A DNA stretch of 47,309 bases. Source: an uncultured Bacteroidota bacterium. Lineage in GTDB: Bacteria; Bacteroidota; Bacteroidia; Bacteroidales; WCHB1-69. Location: NCBI GenBank assembly GCA_902786595.1, contig CADADB010000019.1, positions 1 through 47,309 on the forward strand, given 5' to 3'. Of the stretch, positions 8,375 to 16,838 are shown one piece after another (positions within the stretch are counted from its first letter, which is position 1; every line of letters starts with the position of its first letter). A program made the translations under genes and the position numbers. The notes beneath the pieces are model-generated. The model worked only from the letters and a program-made list of their open reading frames with translations, searched no databases and was not told the origin of the DNA.

Positions 8375-8384
8375 TAGTTATTCA
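8357..8384 (+). repeat. Direct repeat of 7/14-bp period covering a stop and a start
   Basis: TTAGTAG-TTAACAA-TTAGTAG-TTATTCA. It carries the last codons and stop of the Nudix gene (TAG at 8372-8374) and ends on the A of the next ATG. Confidence 0.75.
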
Positions 8385-9778
8385 TGAGACGGCCTTTTTT
8401 TCTGTTTAGTATCTTTTTCTTGTTCATGGCAGGGAATCTTGCTGCGCAGGACATTTCCGGCTACTGGGAGGGCAAGATCGCTATCTCGAAGAAAGATTCC
8501 CTGACCATCGGCTTGCAACTGGAATACCAGGCCGACACGCTCTATGCCGAATTGGACAGTCCCGATCAGTATTTCTCGGGGCAGCCGGTCTCGAACCTGC
8601 GTTTCGCGGACTCTGTGCTGTCGTTCCGCGTCCCTGACTTCAACCTGAGTTACGAAGGGCGGATTTCCTCTGACGGGCAGCGGTTCACGGGCGTGTGCAC
8701 GCAATACGGGAAAAAGTTCGAGTGCATCCTGTCGCAAGGTGCGGAACGGAAGCTGTTCCCGCGGCCGCAGACGCCTAAGCCACCCTACCCTTACCGTACC
8801 GAGGAGGTCAACTTCCACGACCGCAGCGGCAAACACCCGCTCATCAACGGCACACTGACCCTGCCCGACAGCACCCCGAAAGGGCTCATCATCTTCATCA
8901 GCGGGTCGGGGTGGCAGGACCGCGACGAGTCGCTGTTCGCGCACAAGCCCTTCGCCGTCATTGCCGACACGCTCACCAGGACCGGCTTCGCCACCTACCG
9001 CTACGACGACTTTCCCGTGGCCATCTTCCGCAAATCCACCACTTACGACTTTGCCAACGGCGTACGGCTGATTCTGGACTCTCTATTGCAACGCAAAGAC
9101 TTACAAGGAGTTAAAATCGGATTGTTGGGTCACAGCGAGGGCAGTTTGGTGGCCAGCATGGTGGCGGCCGACGACCATCGGGTGGATTTCACCATCCACC
9201 TCGGCGGGGTCGCGCAGCCGATTGACGAAATCCTGCTCTACCAGAGCGAAGCCATCGCCCGCGCCTCGGGAGAGCTGACGGAAAAGGAAATCGCGAACGG
9301 TAATGCCATCAACAAACGCATCTACAGCATCGTGAAAAAGTGTAAAAACAAAGATGAATGTGCGGAAAAGATCAGCAAAGTGTGGAACGAACTCGCCGCA
9401 AAACTCACCGACGAGGAGAAAGTCAAATACAATATGACACCGGAAAACAAATTCACGGCCATACAGACCTTTAGCTCGCCGTGGTACTACGAGCTTTTCC
9501 GCATCGACCCGAAAAAATACCTCAAGAAAATCAAGACCCCGGTGTTAGCCATTTCGGGGCAGAAAGACTTGCAGATTGATGCGAACACCACGGAGAAGAT
9601 TATGGACAAATACTTGACCGGCAAGACGTTATACTACTTCTACAAGATGCCGGGGTTAAACCACCTGCTCCAGTCTTGCACTACAGGAAACCCCGATGAA
9701 TACCCCCTTATCGAGACCACAATCGCACCTGAGGTATTAGTCATCATCGTGACGTGGTGCCGGGAAATCGCGCTGTAA
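8384..9778 (+). CDS. Exported alpha/beta-fold hydrolase
   Basis: A 464-residue protein with a signal peptide (ending GNLAAQ), an N-terminal beta domain (about 20-125, DISGYWEGKI ... GQRFTGVC) and an alpha/beta hydrolase domain related to dipeptidyl-peptidase-like and acyl esterases. The nucleophile elbow is LLGHSEGSLV. The acid is probably the Asp in ISGQKDLQID and the base the His in GLNHLLQ. Odd point: the oxyanion-side motif, usually RYDDRGVGxS in relatives, reads RYDDFPVAIFRKS, so this loop is changed. The substrate is unknown; an exported esterase or peptidase is likely. It follows the Nudix gene by 9 bp, probably co-transcribed. Confidence 0.82.
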   Translation: MRRPFFLFSIFFLFMAGNLAAQDISGYWEGKIAISKKDSLTIGLQLEYQADTLYAELDSPDQYFSGQPVSNLRFADSVLSFRVPDFNLSYEGRISSDGQRFTGVCTQYGKKFECILSQGAERKLFPRPQTPKPPYPYRTEEVNFHDRSGKHPLINGTLTLPDSTPKGLIIFISGSGWQDRDESLFAHKPFAVIADTLTRTGFATYRYDDFPVAIFRKSTTYDFANGVRLILDSLLQRKDLQGVKIGLLGHSEGSLVASMVAADDHRVDFTIHLGGVAQPIDEILLYQSEAIARASGELTEKEIANGNAINKRIYSIVKKCKNKDECAEKISKVWNELAAKLTDEEKVKYNMTPENKFTAIQTFSSPWYYELFRIDPKKYLKKIKTPVLAISGQKDLQIDANTTEKIMDKYLTGKTLYYFYKMPGLNHLLQSCTTGNPDEYPLIETTIAPEVLVIIVTWCREIAL

Positions 9779-9831
9779 TATCCGGTTCGTTACCATTCTT
9801 TTTTATTGATAAAACAAAAATAATATTTTCT

Positions 9832-9865
9832 ATGTAACAAAATCACTGCATCGTGCGACAAAGCA
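9832..9865 (+). promoter_or_regulatory. Candidate ECF-sigma promoter, copy 1
   Basis: ATGTAACAAAAT (9832-9843) and CGACAAAGCA (9856-9865) with the two blocks 24 nt apart start to start. The identical blocks with identical spacing lie at 16760-16793. The end of the element is 44 nt before the start codon. TGTAACA resembles an AAC-type -35 and CGAC a -10 of extracytoplasmic-function sigma factors. No TAnnTTTG box is present in this spacer. Confidence 0.5.
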
Positions 9866-9909
9866 AATATGGAGATGTTCCATCTTTTCACCTTTAAACC
9901 TTAAACTTT

Positions 9910-11298
9910 ATGAAAAAACATCTGCTTATTGTATTGGCGCCCTTGCTGGCAGCGGCAAACATGTCCGCCCAAACCGTCACCCTCCAATTCACCGGCCGTG
10001 ATGCCACCGATCATTACGTGCAGTTGGACAGCGTGATCATCACTAATTTCACTCGAAATTGGCAGGAGACTGTCTTTTGGCCCGACACCACCCTCACCTT
10101 GCAGATCGGCACGGGAATTGATGATGCAGGCACAGGGGGCGCACCGTCCCTGAAATTGTCGCAAAACAATCCGAACCCTTTCAGCGGCATGACCGAAGTG
10201 GATTTATCGGTGGCCGACAAGGGGAAAGTGACGTTGGAGATATCTGATATAAACGGACGCATCATGGAGACTTTCCAAGAAACGTCTCTACAGCGTGGCA
10301 TCCATCGCTTTCGGGTGGGTCTTGCCACCGCCGGCACCTATATGTTGACCGCGCGGCAGAGAGGCAGGAGCTCTTCCATCAAAATGGTGTGCAACGGTGG
10401 TTCTTCCAACGCTATTGAGTATGTGGGACTGTCGATGGAATCTGCTTTCACGCCGAAATCCCTTACTACCAAACCGTTTGACCTCGGCGACGTGATGGAA
10501 TATGAGGGTTATGCCGTAGTCAACGGTGCAGAAGTGGTGAGTCAATCTGTCATGCAGGCACAGAACGCGTCTGAGACGGTCGTGCTGCGATTTACGGGAG
10601 TGGTTTCCGGCGACGGCATGCCCTGTCCAAATGCTGCCACCGTGACCGACCACGAAGGCAATGTCTATAATACCGTGCAAATCGGCGGCAAGTGTTGGAT
10701 GAAGGAGAACATGCGCTGTACCACTTCGCCAAATGGACACCTCACGGCGGGCGGAAATCTGACCAGCTGCTACGTGGCATACTACTACGATTACTCCTCT
10801 TCTCTTATTCCGTTGGTTGACCGAGGTTTGTTGTACAACTGGTCTGGCGCGATGGACACCACCGCTACCACATACATTTCCGACTCGTTCATCAACCGCA
10901 GGGGCATCTGCCCAGCCGGCTGGCACGTGCCAGATGAAGACGAATGGGCCAATCTATTCAACTATGTGAGCAACATTAGTGCCTACAAGTGCAATGACAA
11001 CATCGCGTACATTGCCAAGTCCTTGGCTTCCAAAGAGCATTGGGGCACTTTCTCGGGTAACTGCGCACCAGGCAACAACCAGAACGACAACAACGCCACG
11101 GGTTTTTCCGCTGTTCCCGCGGGATGCGGTCAAACCACGTCGTTCAGCAGTTCTGGTTTCGAAACCATTTTCTGGACCTCTACATCCTCTACCGGTGCCT
11201 TCGCGAATTCCTACAGCATAGCCGCCATTCTTGCAACCGTTACCAGTTCCAACAGCAACAAAAAATACGGTCGTTCGGTGCGCTGCATCCGCGACTAA
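9910..11298 (+). CDS. FISUMP-domain exported protein with an internal sorting-domain-like module
   Basis: A 462-residue exported protein. After the signal peptide (ending NMSAQ) comes a beta module (VTLQFTGRDATDHYVQLDSV ...). A module that looks like a T9SS type A sorting domain follows at about 80-160 (NNPNPFSGMTEVDL ... ISDINGR ... AGTYMLTARQ), then a linker (PFDLGDVMEYEGYAVVN). The C-terminal FISUMP (Fibrobacter succinogenes major paralogous) domain runs from about 240 to the end (VTDHEGNVYNTVQIGGKCWM, RGICPAGWHVPDEDEW, GRSVRCIRD). The role of FISUMP proteins is not known; they are surface-associated. The gene at 36101-37852 has the same N-terminal layout. It has its own candidate ECF promoter and a strong terminator, so it is a single-gene unit. 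Confidence 0.85.
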   Translation: MKKHLLIVLAPLLAAANMSAQTVTLQFTGRDATDHYVQLDSVIITNFTRNWQETVFWPDTTLTLQIGTGIDDAGTGGAPSLKLSQNNPNPFSGMTEVDLSVADKGKVTLEISDINGRIMETFQETSLQRGIHRFRVGLATAGTYMLTARQRGRSSSIKMVCNGGSSNAIEYVGLSMESAFTPKSLTTKPFDLGDVMEYEGYAVVNGAEVVSQSVMQAQNASETVVLRFTGVVSGDGMPCPNAATVTDHEGNVYNTVQIGGKCWMKENMRCTTSPNGHLTAGGNLTSCYVAYYYDYSSSLIPLVDRGLLYNWSGAMDTTATTYISDSFINRRGICPAGWHVPDEDEWANLFNYVSNISAYKCNDNIAYIAKSLASKEHWGTFSGNCAPGNNQNDNNATGFSAVPAGCGQTTSFSSSGFETIFWTSTSSTGAFANSYSIAAILATVTSSNSNKKYGRSVRCIRD

Positions 11299-11378
11299 TC
11301 TTCAGATATCGGCCTTCGGCAAAACGCCTAATCGCTCTACTCTCCCCATCTTTTTTTCACATTTTTTCAACAATCCAC

Positions 11379-11411
11379 AACGGCAAAGGTATATTTTATA
11401 CCTTTGCCGTT
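11379..11411. terminator. Perfect 15-bp terminator hairpin containing a -7 box
   Basis: AACGGCAAAGGTATA (11379-11393), loop TTT, exact reverse complement (11397-11411), then TTATT. The right arm contains TACCTTTG (11399-11406), a perfect TAnnTTTG box placed for the receptor gene starting at 11443. Confidence 0.9.
11399..11406 (+). promoter_or_regulatory. -7 box TACCTTTG for the TonB-dependent receptor operon
   Basis: Matches TAnnTTTG and lies 36 bp before the ATG at 11443, inside the upstream gene's terminator stem. No clear -33 TTG is visible, so the call is moderate. Confidence 0.5.
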
Positions 11412-11442
11412 TTATTACATAAGGATTATAATTTTATCAAAT

Positions 11443-13986
11443 ATGAAGAAATTCCTACTACTGACGGTTTTGGCCCTTTTCTGTTGCGGCAGTGTTTTCG
11501 CCCAAGAGAACAAGACGGACAAAAAAGGCAAGAAAAAGCAGAAAACAGAGGTGGTGAACGACGGCGAGAGTCCGGCGGAGAGCACCCCCGTGGTAAACGA
11601 GGACTCGGATGACGACGACCTCGACAGTGGCGGCGGGCAGTATGTTCCGAGTTTGCTCCATAGCAGCCAGGATGTCTATACCAACAACACCTCCTACACG
11701 TTCAGCATTGCCTACTTCCGGATGCGCGGCTACGACAACCGTTACCAGGGCGTGTTCGCCAACGGTTTCGAAATGAACAACATGGTAACGGGACGTGCCA
11801 ATTTCTCCCAGTGGGGAGGTCTGAACCACATCTTCCGCTATCCGGAAAACGTCAGCGGGTTGAACATGGCGACCTTCGATTTCGGTGATATCGGCGGGTG
11901 CAGCAACTACAATTTGCGGGCCAGCAACTTCCGCAAGCAGGTGCGCGCCACCTACTCGCTGTCGAACCGCACCTACACCAACCGTTTGATGCTTACCGGA
12001 AGCACTGGCCTCACCGCCAAGGGCTGGGCCATCACCGGTTCCCTGTCGGCGCGTTTCGGCAATGAACTGGCATACGTGGACGGAACCTCATACACTGGTT
12101 TCGCGGGTTTCGTGGCCGCTGAGAAGAAAATCAACGCCCAGCATTGGCTCAACCTCGCGGCATTTGCCTCCTACATCCAGCGTGGCATGCAGTCCAACTC
12201 CGTGCAGGAGGCCTACGACCTGCTTGGCAACAACTACTACAACGCCAACTGGGGTTGGTATCAGGGCAAACAGCGCAATGCCCGCGTGCGCACGCAATGC
12301 GAGCCCACCTTCCTGTTGACCCACAACTTCAACTCCGCGAACAACAAGGTCAACATTCAGACCACCGCAGGACTCTCTTTCGGTTTCAACAACACCACTT
12401 CTCTCAACTGGTACGATGCCCAGGACCCAAGACCTGACTACTACCGCTACCTCCCGAGCTACCAGATTGACGGCACGGACACCACCCAAGCATACTACGA
12501 TGTGCTTGCGCTGTGGCAGAACAACGACCAAAGCTACACCCAGATCAACTGGGACCATCTCTATACCGTCAACCAGACAGCCGCGCTGCAAGGCAAACGT
12601 GCCCAGTACATGGTGGAAAACCGTCGCTACGACCAGCTGACGGGCGGCGTGAGCACCAACATGAACTGGTCCATCAACGAGCATTGGAAACTCTATGCCG
12701 GCGCCTCCGTGAACCATTTCAAACAGCACAACTACAAAACCATCGAAGATCTTTTGGGTGGTGCCTACTGGCTTGACGTCGATAAGTTCTCCGAAGGAGA
12801 CTTCCCGGCCGACCAGAACGTGCAGTACAACGACATGCTCCACATCGGCGACTCGCTCCACGAGGGCGACATTTTCGGCTACGACTACGACTACCACGTC
12901 TTCAAACAGAAAGTTTGGGGCATGGTGAAGGCCACTTATAACCACTGGGATTTCTATTTCGGACTTCAGTTCGGCGCTTCGGAACTGTGGCGTTACGGTC
13001 ACATGCAGAACGGCCGTTTCCCCGACAATTCCCTTGGCCGCTCTGCGACACGCATCTACATGGACAACGGTGCAAGAGCCGGAGTCACTTACAAAATCAA
13101 CGGCCGCAACTACATTGTGCTCAACGGTTTGGGAGAGACAAAGTCGCCGAACATCCTCAACTCGTTCCTCTCTCCGCGTATCAACAACAAATACGTCGAT
13201 AACCTGACTTACGAGACCGTATTTTCCGGTGACCTTTCCTACGTGCTCAACTATCCTGTCATCAGGTTGCGGGCGACGGTCTTCGGCACGAAAATCAACA
13301 ACGCCACCCGGCTGATCAGCTTCTACAATGATGACATGTCAAGTATGGTCAACTACGCCATCTCGGGCATCGATGAGTTGCATGTTGGTGTGGAGGCCGG
13401 CACAGAGATCAAATTAGGCAGCATGTTCTCTTTGATTTTGGCGGGCACCTGGGCCGACTACCGATACACCGACCGCGCCCACGTGACGATGAACGCAGAG
13501 AACGGTGTTGACTTTGACGGACAGATGGAGCGCACCGTCTATTGGAAGAACTTCCATGTGGCCGGCACCCCGCAGGTGGCCGCCACCGGAGGTCTCAAGT
13601 TCAACTACAACTACTGGTGGGTGAACATCAACTGCAACTGGTTCGACAAGATTTACTGCGACCTGAATCCAGAGCGCAGAACCTCCACGGCACGTGGATC
13701 TTTAGACCAAGATTCAGAGCTCTACCATCTAGTGGCTGACCAGACCCGCATGAAAGGTCAGTTCACGATGGACGTCTCTGTGAGCAAGTCGTGGCGTGTC
13801 AAGCACAAATACAATATCGGCTTCAACGCCAGCGTCACCAACCTGCTGAACAACAAGAAGCTGGTGACCACTGCGTGGGAGCAGTACCGCTTCGACTACA
13901 CCAATTACAATGTCAACAAATACGCTAACAAATACTATTACGCATTCGGTACAACGTTCTATTTGGGAATTAATTTCCAGATGTAG
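11443..13986 (+). CDS. TonB-dependent receptor-like outer membrane protein without a CarboxypepD domain
   Basis: An 847-residue outer membrane protein with a signal peptide (ending GSVFAQ). A 50-residue low-complexity linker follows, first lysine-rich (KTDKKGKKKQK) and then acidic (EDSDDDDLDSGGG). A plug-like region follows (YVPSLLHSSQDVYTNNTSY, FRMRGYDNRYQGVFANGFEMN, GRANFSQWGGLNHIFRYPENV, FDFGDIGGCSNYN), then a large barrel ending in FGTTFYLGINFQM. The carboxypeptidase-like domain and a recognisable TonB box of most Bacteroidota receptors are absent; the charged linker stands in their place. The start at 11443 gives a normal signal peptide; the in-frame start at 11404 lies on the promoter. 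It heads a run with two DUF5689 lipoproteins, which may take the place of a SusD-like partner. The ligand is unknown. Confidence 0.85.
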   Translation: MKKFLLLTVLALFCCGSVFAQENKTDKKGKKKQKTEVVNDGESPAESTPVVNEDSDDDDLDSGGGQYVPSLLHSSQDVYTNNTSYTFSIAYFRMRGYDNRYQGVFANGFEMNNMVTGRANFSQWGGLNHIFRYPENVSGLNMATFDFGDIGGCSNYNLRASNFRKQVRATYSLSNRTYTNRLMLTGSTGLTAKGWAITGSLSARFGNELAYVDGTSYTGFAGFVAAEKKINAQHWLNLAAFASYIQRGMQSNSVQEAYDLLGNNYYNANWGWYQGKQRNARVRTQCEPTFLLTHNFNSANNKVNIQTTAGLSFGFNNTTSLNWYDAQDPRPDYYRYLPSYQIDGTDTTQAYYDVLALWQNNDQSYTQINWDHLYTVNQTAALQGKRAQYMVENRRYDQLTGGVSTNMNWSINEHWKLYAGASVNHFKQHNYKTIEDLLGGAYWLDVDKFSEGDFPADQNVQYNDMLHIGDSLHEGDIFGYDYDYHVFKQKVWGMVKATYNHWDFYFGLQFGASELWRYGHMQNGRFPDNSLGRSATRIYMDNGARAGVTYKINGRNYIVLNGLGETKSPNILNSFLSPRINNKYVDNLTYETVFSGDLSYVLNYPVIRLRATVFGTKINNATRLISFYNDDMSSMVNYAISGIDELHVGVEAGTEIKLGSMFSLILAGTWADYRYTDRAHVTMNAENGVDFDGQMERTVYWKNFHVAGTPQVAATGGLKFNYNYWWVNINCNWFDKIYCDLNPERRTSTARGSLDQDSELYHLVADQTRMKGQFTMDVSVSKSWRVKHKYNIGFNASVTNLLNNKKLVTTAWEQYRFDYTNYNVNKYANKYYYAFGTTFYLGINFQM

Positions 13987-13988
13987 GC

Positions 13989-14043
13989 GATGAAGGGACG
14001 ATGAATGAAAGATGAATATACGATGAATAAAAGATGAATTTGT
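13989..14043 (+). repeat. 11-bp tandem array GATGAATnAAA (5 copies)
   Basis: GATGAAGGGAC, GATGAATGAAA, GATGAATATAC, GATGAATAAAA, GATGAATTTGT. It fills the spacer between the receptor and the first DUF5689 gene. Each unit holds a TGA, and 11 bp shifts the frame, so stops occur in all frames. Confidence 0.9.
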
Positions 14044-14048
14044 ATAAT

Positions 14049-15299
14049 ATGAAAAAAATATCGATAATAGTAATTGCAATCGCAGCCATCCTTACCGGCT
14101 GTAATCTGGATCCCGATGTGGCCCCTATGCCGACATTTGTCGGGGAGGCCAACACCACCATCGCCGAGTTGCTCGCCATGCACACTATCGGTTCGGAGGA
14201 CTCCTACGACTCCATCCCCGTTGGATCCAACATCATCATCTGCGGTTACGTCACCACCTCCGATGAGTGGGGCAACAACTACAAGTACCTCAACATCGAA
14301 GATGAAACTGGCGGCATCCAGATCAAAATCGACAACAAAGCCCTGTATCACAAATACAGAGTCGGGCAGAAACTCTATGTGAAATGCGACGGTTTAGTGT
14401 TGGGCGACTACCGCAAGCTGCCGCAACTCGGTCTTTGGGCAAACGGTTCCATGCAGGCCATCCCGTCGTTCAAGACATACCTTTACCTCTTCCCCGACGG
14501 TTCCCCTATGGGGGCGCCCAATCCCATTGTGATGACCTCCATCCCGTCTGCTAACGAAATCCCAAGCACCATGTACAACCGGCGCGTTATCCTGCAGGGA
14601 GCCACGTTCGTGGAAGGCGGTTTGGCCACTTTCTCGGATCCTGGCGCTGCCACCAGCCACGACATCAAGATGGCGGACGGCACCACTGTCACGCTGAGAA
14701 CCAGCAACTACGCCACTTTCGCCAGCGAGATGCTGCCCGTAGGCACTGGCGAGATCACCGGCATTCTCACTCGATACAACAACTACGTACAGCTCGTTAT
14801 CAATAGTCCCGCTGATCTGGTGGGCTTCACCGTTCCCTTGGAGCGGCAGACCGTTTTCAGCGTCAATTACGCCAACGCCTTCAACGAAGGATGGATCCAG
14901 ACTGGCAGCGGCAACCCTTGGCAAACCCTGGTGAACAGCAGCTTCAGCGGCTTCTTCGTCAACCCGTCGGCTGACGAGGACCACTACTTGATCTCCCCGG
15001 CCATCAACCTGAGCAGCACCGAAAGTCCGGAGCTGAGCTTCACGCACCGCGCCCCGCAGGGCTTCGACCCCAACACCATGATGTGCTTCTACACCCCCAA
15101 CTACACGGGTGACGTGAACACCACCCTCTGGATCCCGCTGCCGCTCACCGCTTCCAACGGGGTCACGACTTCCGTGAACGAACTGTTCGCCCTGCCCGAA
15201 GGCGCCCAGACCTCCAACTTCCGCCTGATGTTCCATATCACGAACGCCGCTTCGTCGTGGTACCTTTCGGATATCAAGATCACGGGATTGGTGAGATAG
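14049..15299 (+). CDS. DUF5689 lipoprotein 1 (OB-like domain plus anchor-J-like domain)
   Basis: A 416-residue lipoprotein with signal peptide and lipobox ILTGC (start at 14049; the ATG at 14034 lies in a repeat array). Residues about 35-250 match the DUF5689 type: NTTIAELLAMH, then GYVTTSDEWGNNYKYLNIEDETGGIQIKI split over an OB-like barrel, and LYHKYRVGQKLYVKCDGL. The C-terminal part (about 270-416; DHYLISPAINLSS ... WYLSDIKITG) resembles choice-of-anchor J / MAM-like beta-sandwich domains. It probably sits on the outer membrane next to the receptor and binds ligand; the ligand is unknown. It is followed by a second gene of the same family. Confidence 0.82.
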   Translation: MKKISIIVIAIAAILTGCNLDPDVAPMPTFVGEANTTIAELLAMHTIGSEDSYDSIPVGSNIIICGYVTTSDEWGNNYKYLNIEDETGGIQIKIDNKALYHKYRVGQKLYVKCDGLVLGDYRKLPQLGLWANGSMQAIPSFKTYLYLFPDGSPMGAPNPIVMTSIPSANEIPSTMYNRRVILQGATFVEGGLATFSDPGAATSHDIKMADGTTVTLRTSNYATFASEMLPVGTGEITGILTRYNNYVQLVINSPADLVGFTVPLERQTVFSVNYANAFNEGWIQTGSGNPWQTLVNSSFSGFFVNPSADEDHYLISPAINLSSTESPELSFTHRAPQGFDPNTMMCFYTPNYTGDVNTTLWIPLPLTASNGVTTSVNELFALPEGAQTSNFRLMFHITNAASSWYLSDIKITGLVR

Positions 15300-15330
15300 G
15301 ACTGAGGACTGAAGACTGAGGACTGAGGAC
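15299..15330 (+). repeat. 7-bp array GGACTGA (4.6 copies)
   Basis: GGACTGA x2, AGACTGA, GGACTGA, GGAC. The first base is the last base of the stop codon of DUF5689 lipoprotein 1. Related arrays: 28012, 34661, 43387. Confidence 0.9.
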
Positions 15331-15419
15331 TTTGATATTGAAAATTATCAAGGTGACATATAATAAAGCCAATAGCTAAAAGATAATAGCTGATTATAAA
15401 CAGAGATAAAAGTAAAAAA

Positions 15420-16700
15420 ATGAAAAATAGAACATTATTCGTGATTTTAGTCTGTATGGTGCTGGCGGGTTGCAACCGCTGGGAAGCTCCCGAGTTGACC
15501 GCTCCCGTGTATGACGGGCCTGCCGCCAACAAGACCATCGCTGACATCAAGGCAATGCACCCGTCCTTGGGCAATGGCACCCAAGATTCCATCTGCCGCT
15601 ATGACGAACAGTTCATCGTCAAAGCTGTGGTGGTCAGCTCCGACGAGGGCGGAAACTGCTACAAGTACCTCACCGTCCAAGATGAGACCGGCGGCATCGA
15701 GATCGCCATCGACCGTTCCAGTCTCTACAACGATTATCCCGTGGGGCAGACAGTCTATCTCAACTGCGCCGGGCTTATTGTGGGCGATTACCACAACAAA
15801 TACCAGGTCGGCTGGGTGTATCAGGGCTCCGTGGGCCGCATCGCGCCAGCCGCGCTCGACCGTTACCTGACCAAAGACGGGCTGCCCGATCTGAACAACC
15901 CATTGGTGGCCCATCCCATTGAAATCAACGGTTCCAGCGACCTTACGGCCGAGAACGTGAACTGCCTGGTGAAGATTGACGGATGCAAGTTCGATGCTGC
16001 AGACAACGGATTGCCTTTGTCGAACAACGATTTCACCACCGACCGAAATGTGACTTTCAACGGAGGCAGCATTACCGTACGTACCAGTAACTATGCCTAC
16101 TTCCGCAACACCCTCATTGATGCCAGCAAAGAATACTGCCTATACGGCATCCTGAGTGTTTACAACTCTACCTACCAGCTCACTCTGCGCACCAAGAATG
16201 ACATCCAGTTCTCCAGTGCCTCACAGGTCGAGACCATTGCGGACCTCACCTTCGACGCGAACTGTTTCACTTCTGGCGGCTGGTCGCAGTATCCTGACAA
16301 CCAGTCGTGGAAATTCCAGGCATACGGCGGCAACAACTTCGTCTATCACAACACCGCCACAGAAAGCTGCGACGACTGGCTCATCTCGCCGGAGCTGACT
16401 CTCGGCGACTTGAACGGTGCACAGCTCTTCCTTGATCACCAGAACAACGTGGGCGGCAGTCCCGCGACCTACTATCAGGTCTATTACTCCACCACGTACA
16501 GCGGCGGTGCCTTCAACGAGAGCGAGTGGACGGCCTTCAACCCGAACCTGAACAACTATCCGAGCAGCTTCGCATTGAGCAACGGCCTTGACCTGAGCGT
16601 CATCGGCAACCAAAAGTTCCGCATCGCACTCCGCTACCGCAAGAGCGGCACCGTTGACGGCACCCGCTGGGCCGTGAGAGGCGTGAAGATTACGCGATAA
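15420..16700 (+). CDS. DUF5689 lipoprotein 2 (OB-like domain plus anchor-J-like domain)
   Basis: A 426-residue lipoprotein (lipobox VLAGC) and paralogue of the preceding gene. The DUF5689 part shows NKTIADIKAMH, AVVVSSDEGGNCYKYLTVQD, ETGGIEIAIDRSSLYNDYPV and VGQTVYLNCAGLIVGDYHNK. The C-terminal beta-sandwich contains DDWLISPELTLGDLNGAQLF and ends WAVRGVKITR, typical of anchor-J-like domains. The pair differs enough (lengths, N-terminal sequence) that a recent duplication is unlikely. Together with the receptor it may form an uptake or adhesion complex; no enzyme gene is adjacent that would name the substrate. Confidence 0.82.
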   Translation: MKNRTLFVILVCMVLAGCNRWEAPELTAPVYDGPAANKTIADIKAMHPSLGNGTQDSICRYDEQFIVKAVVVSSDEGGNCYKYLTVQDETGGIEIAIDRSSLYNDYPVGQTVYLNCAGLIVGDYHNKYQVGWVYQGSVGRIAPAALDRYLTKDGLPDLNNPLVAHPIEINGSSDLTAENVNCLVKIDGCKFDAADNGLPLSNNDFTTDRNVTFNGGSITVRTSNYAYFRNTLIDASKEYCLYGILSVYNSTYQLTLRTKNDIQFSSASQVETIADLTFDANCFTSGGWSQYPDNQSWKFQAYGGNNFVYHNTATESCDDWLISPELTLGDLNGAQLFLDHQNNVGGSPATYYQVYYSTTYSGGAFNESEWTAFNPNLNNYPSSFALSNGLDLSVIGNQKFRIALRYRKSGTVDGTRWAVRGVKITR

Positions 16701-16736
16701 GGCAATCATTTACGACAAAACAACTGATATCCATAT

Positions 16737-16768
16737 TGTTACAAAAAAATTAATTTTGAATGTAACAA
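16737..16768. repeat. 8-bp inverted repeat TTGTTACA ... TGTAACAA
   Basis: TTGTTACA (16737-16744) and TGTAACAA (16761-16768) are exact reverse complements. The right arm is the -35-like block of the candidate ECF promoter. A further TACGACAAAACA lies at 16711-16722. It could be an operator or a divergent promoter half. Confidence 0.6.
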
Positions 16769-16793
16769 AATTACCGTTTGGTACGACAAAGCA
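16760..16793 (+). promoter_or_regulatory. Candidate ECF-sigma promoter, copy 2
   Basis: ATGTAACAAAAT (16760-16771) and CGACAAAGCA (16784-16793), the same blocks and spacing as at 9832-9865, ending 45 nt before the start codon. Between the blocks TACC-GTTT-GGTA can pair, while copy 1 has CACT-GCAT-CGTG; the outer pair changes from T-A to C-G, which leaves a structured RNA possible. Confidence 0.5.
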
Positions 16794-16838
16794 TTACGGG
16801 GAGGTAATACCCGAAATAATCAACTGTAAACCAAAAGG

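Noticed and set aside
16737-16793. Riboswitch or other structured RNA before the IgGFc-binding-like gene
   Set aside because: Only one compensating base pair between two copies; the fixed spacing and distance to the start fit a promoter better, so it is listed as promoter with the RNA option noted.
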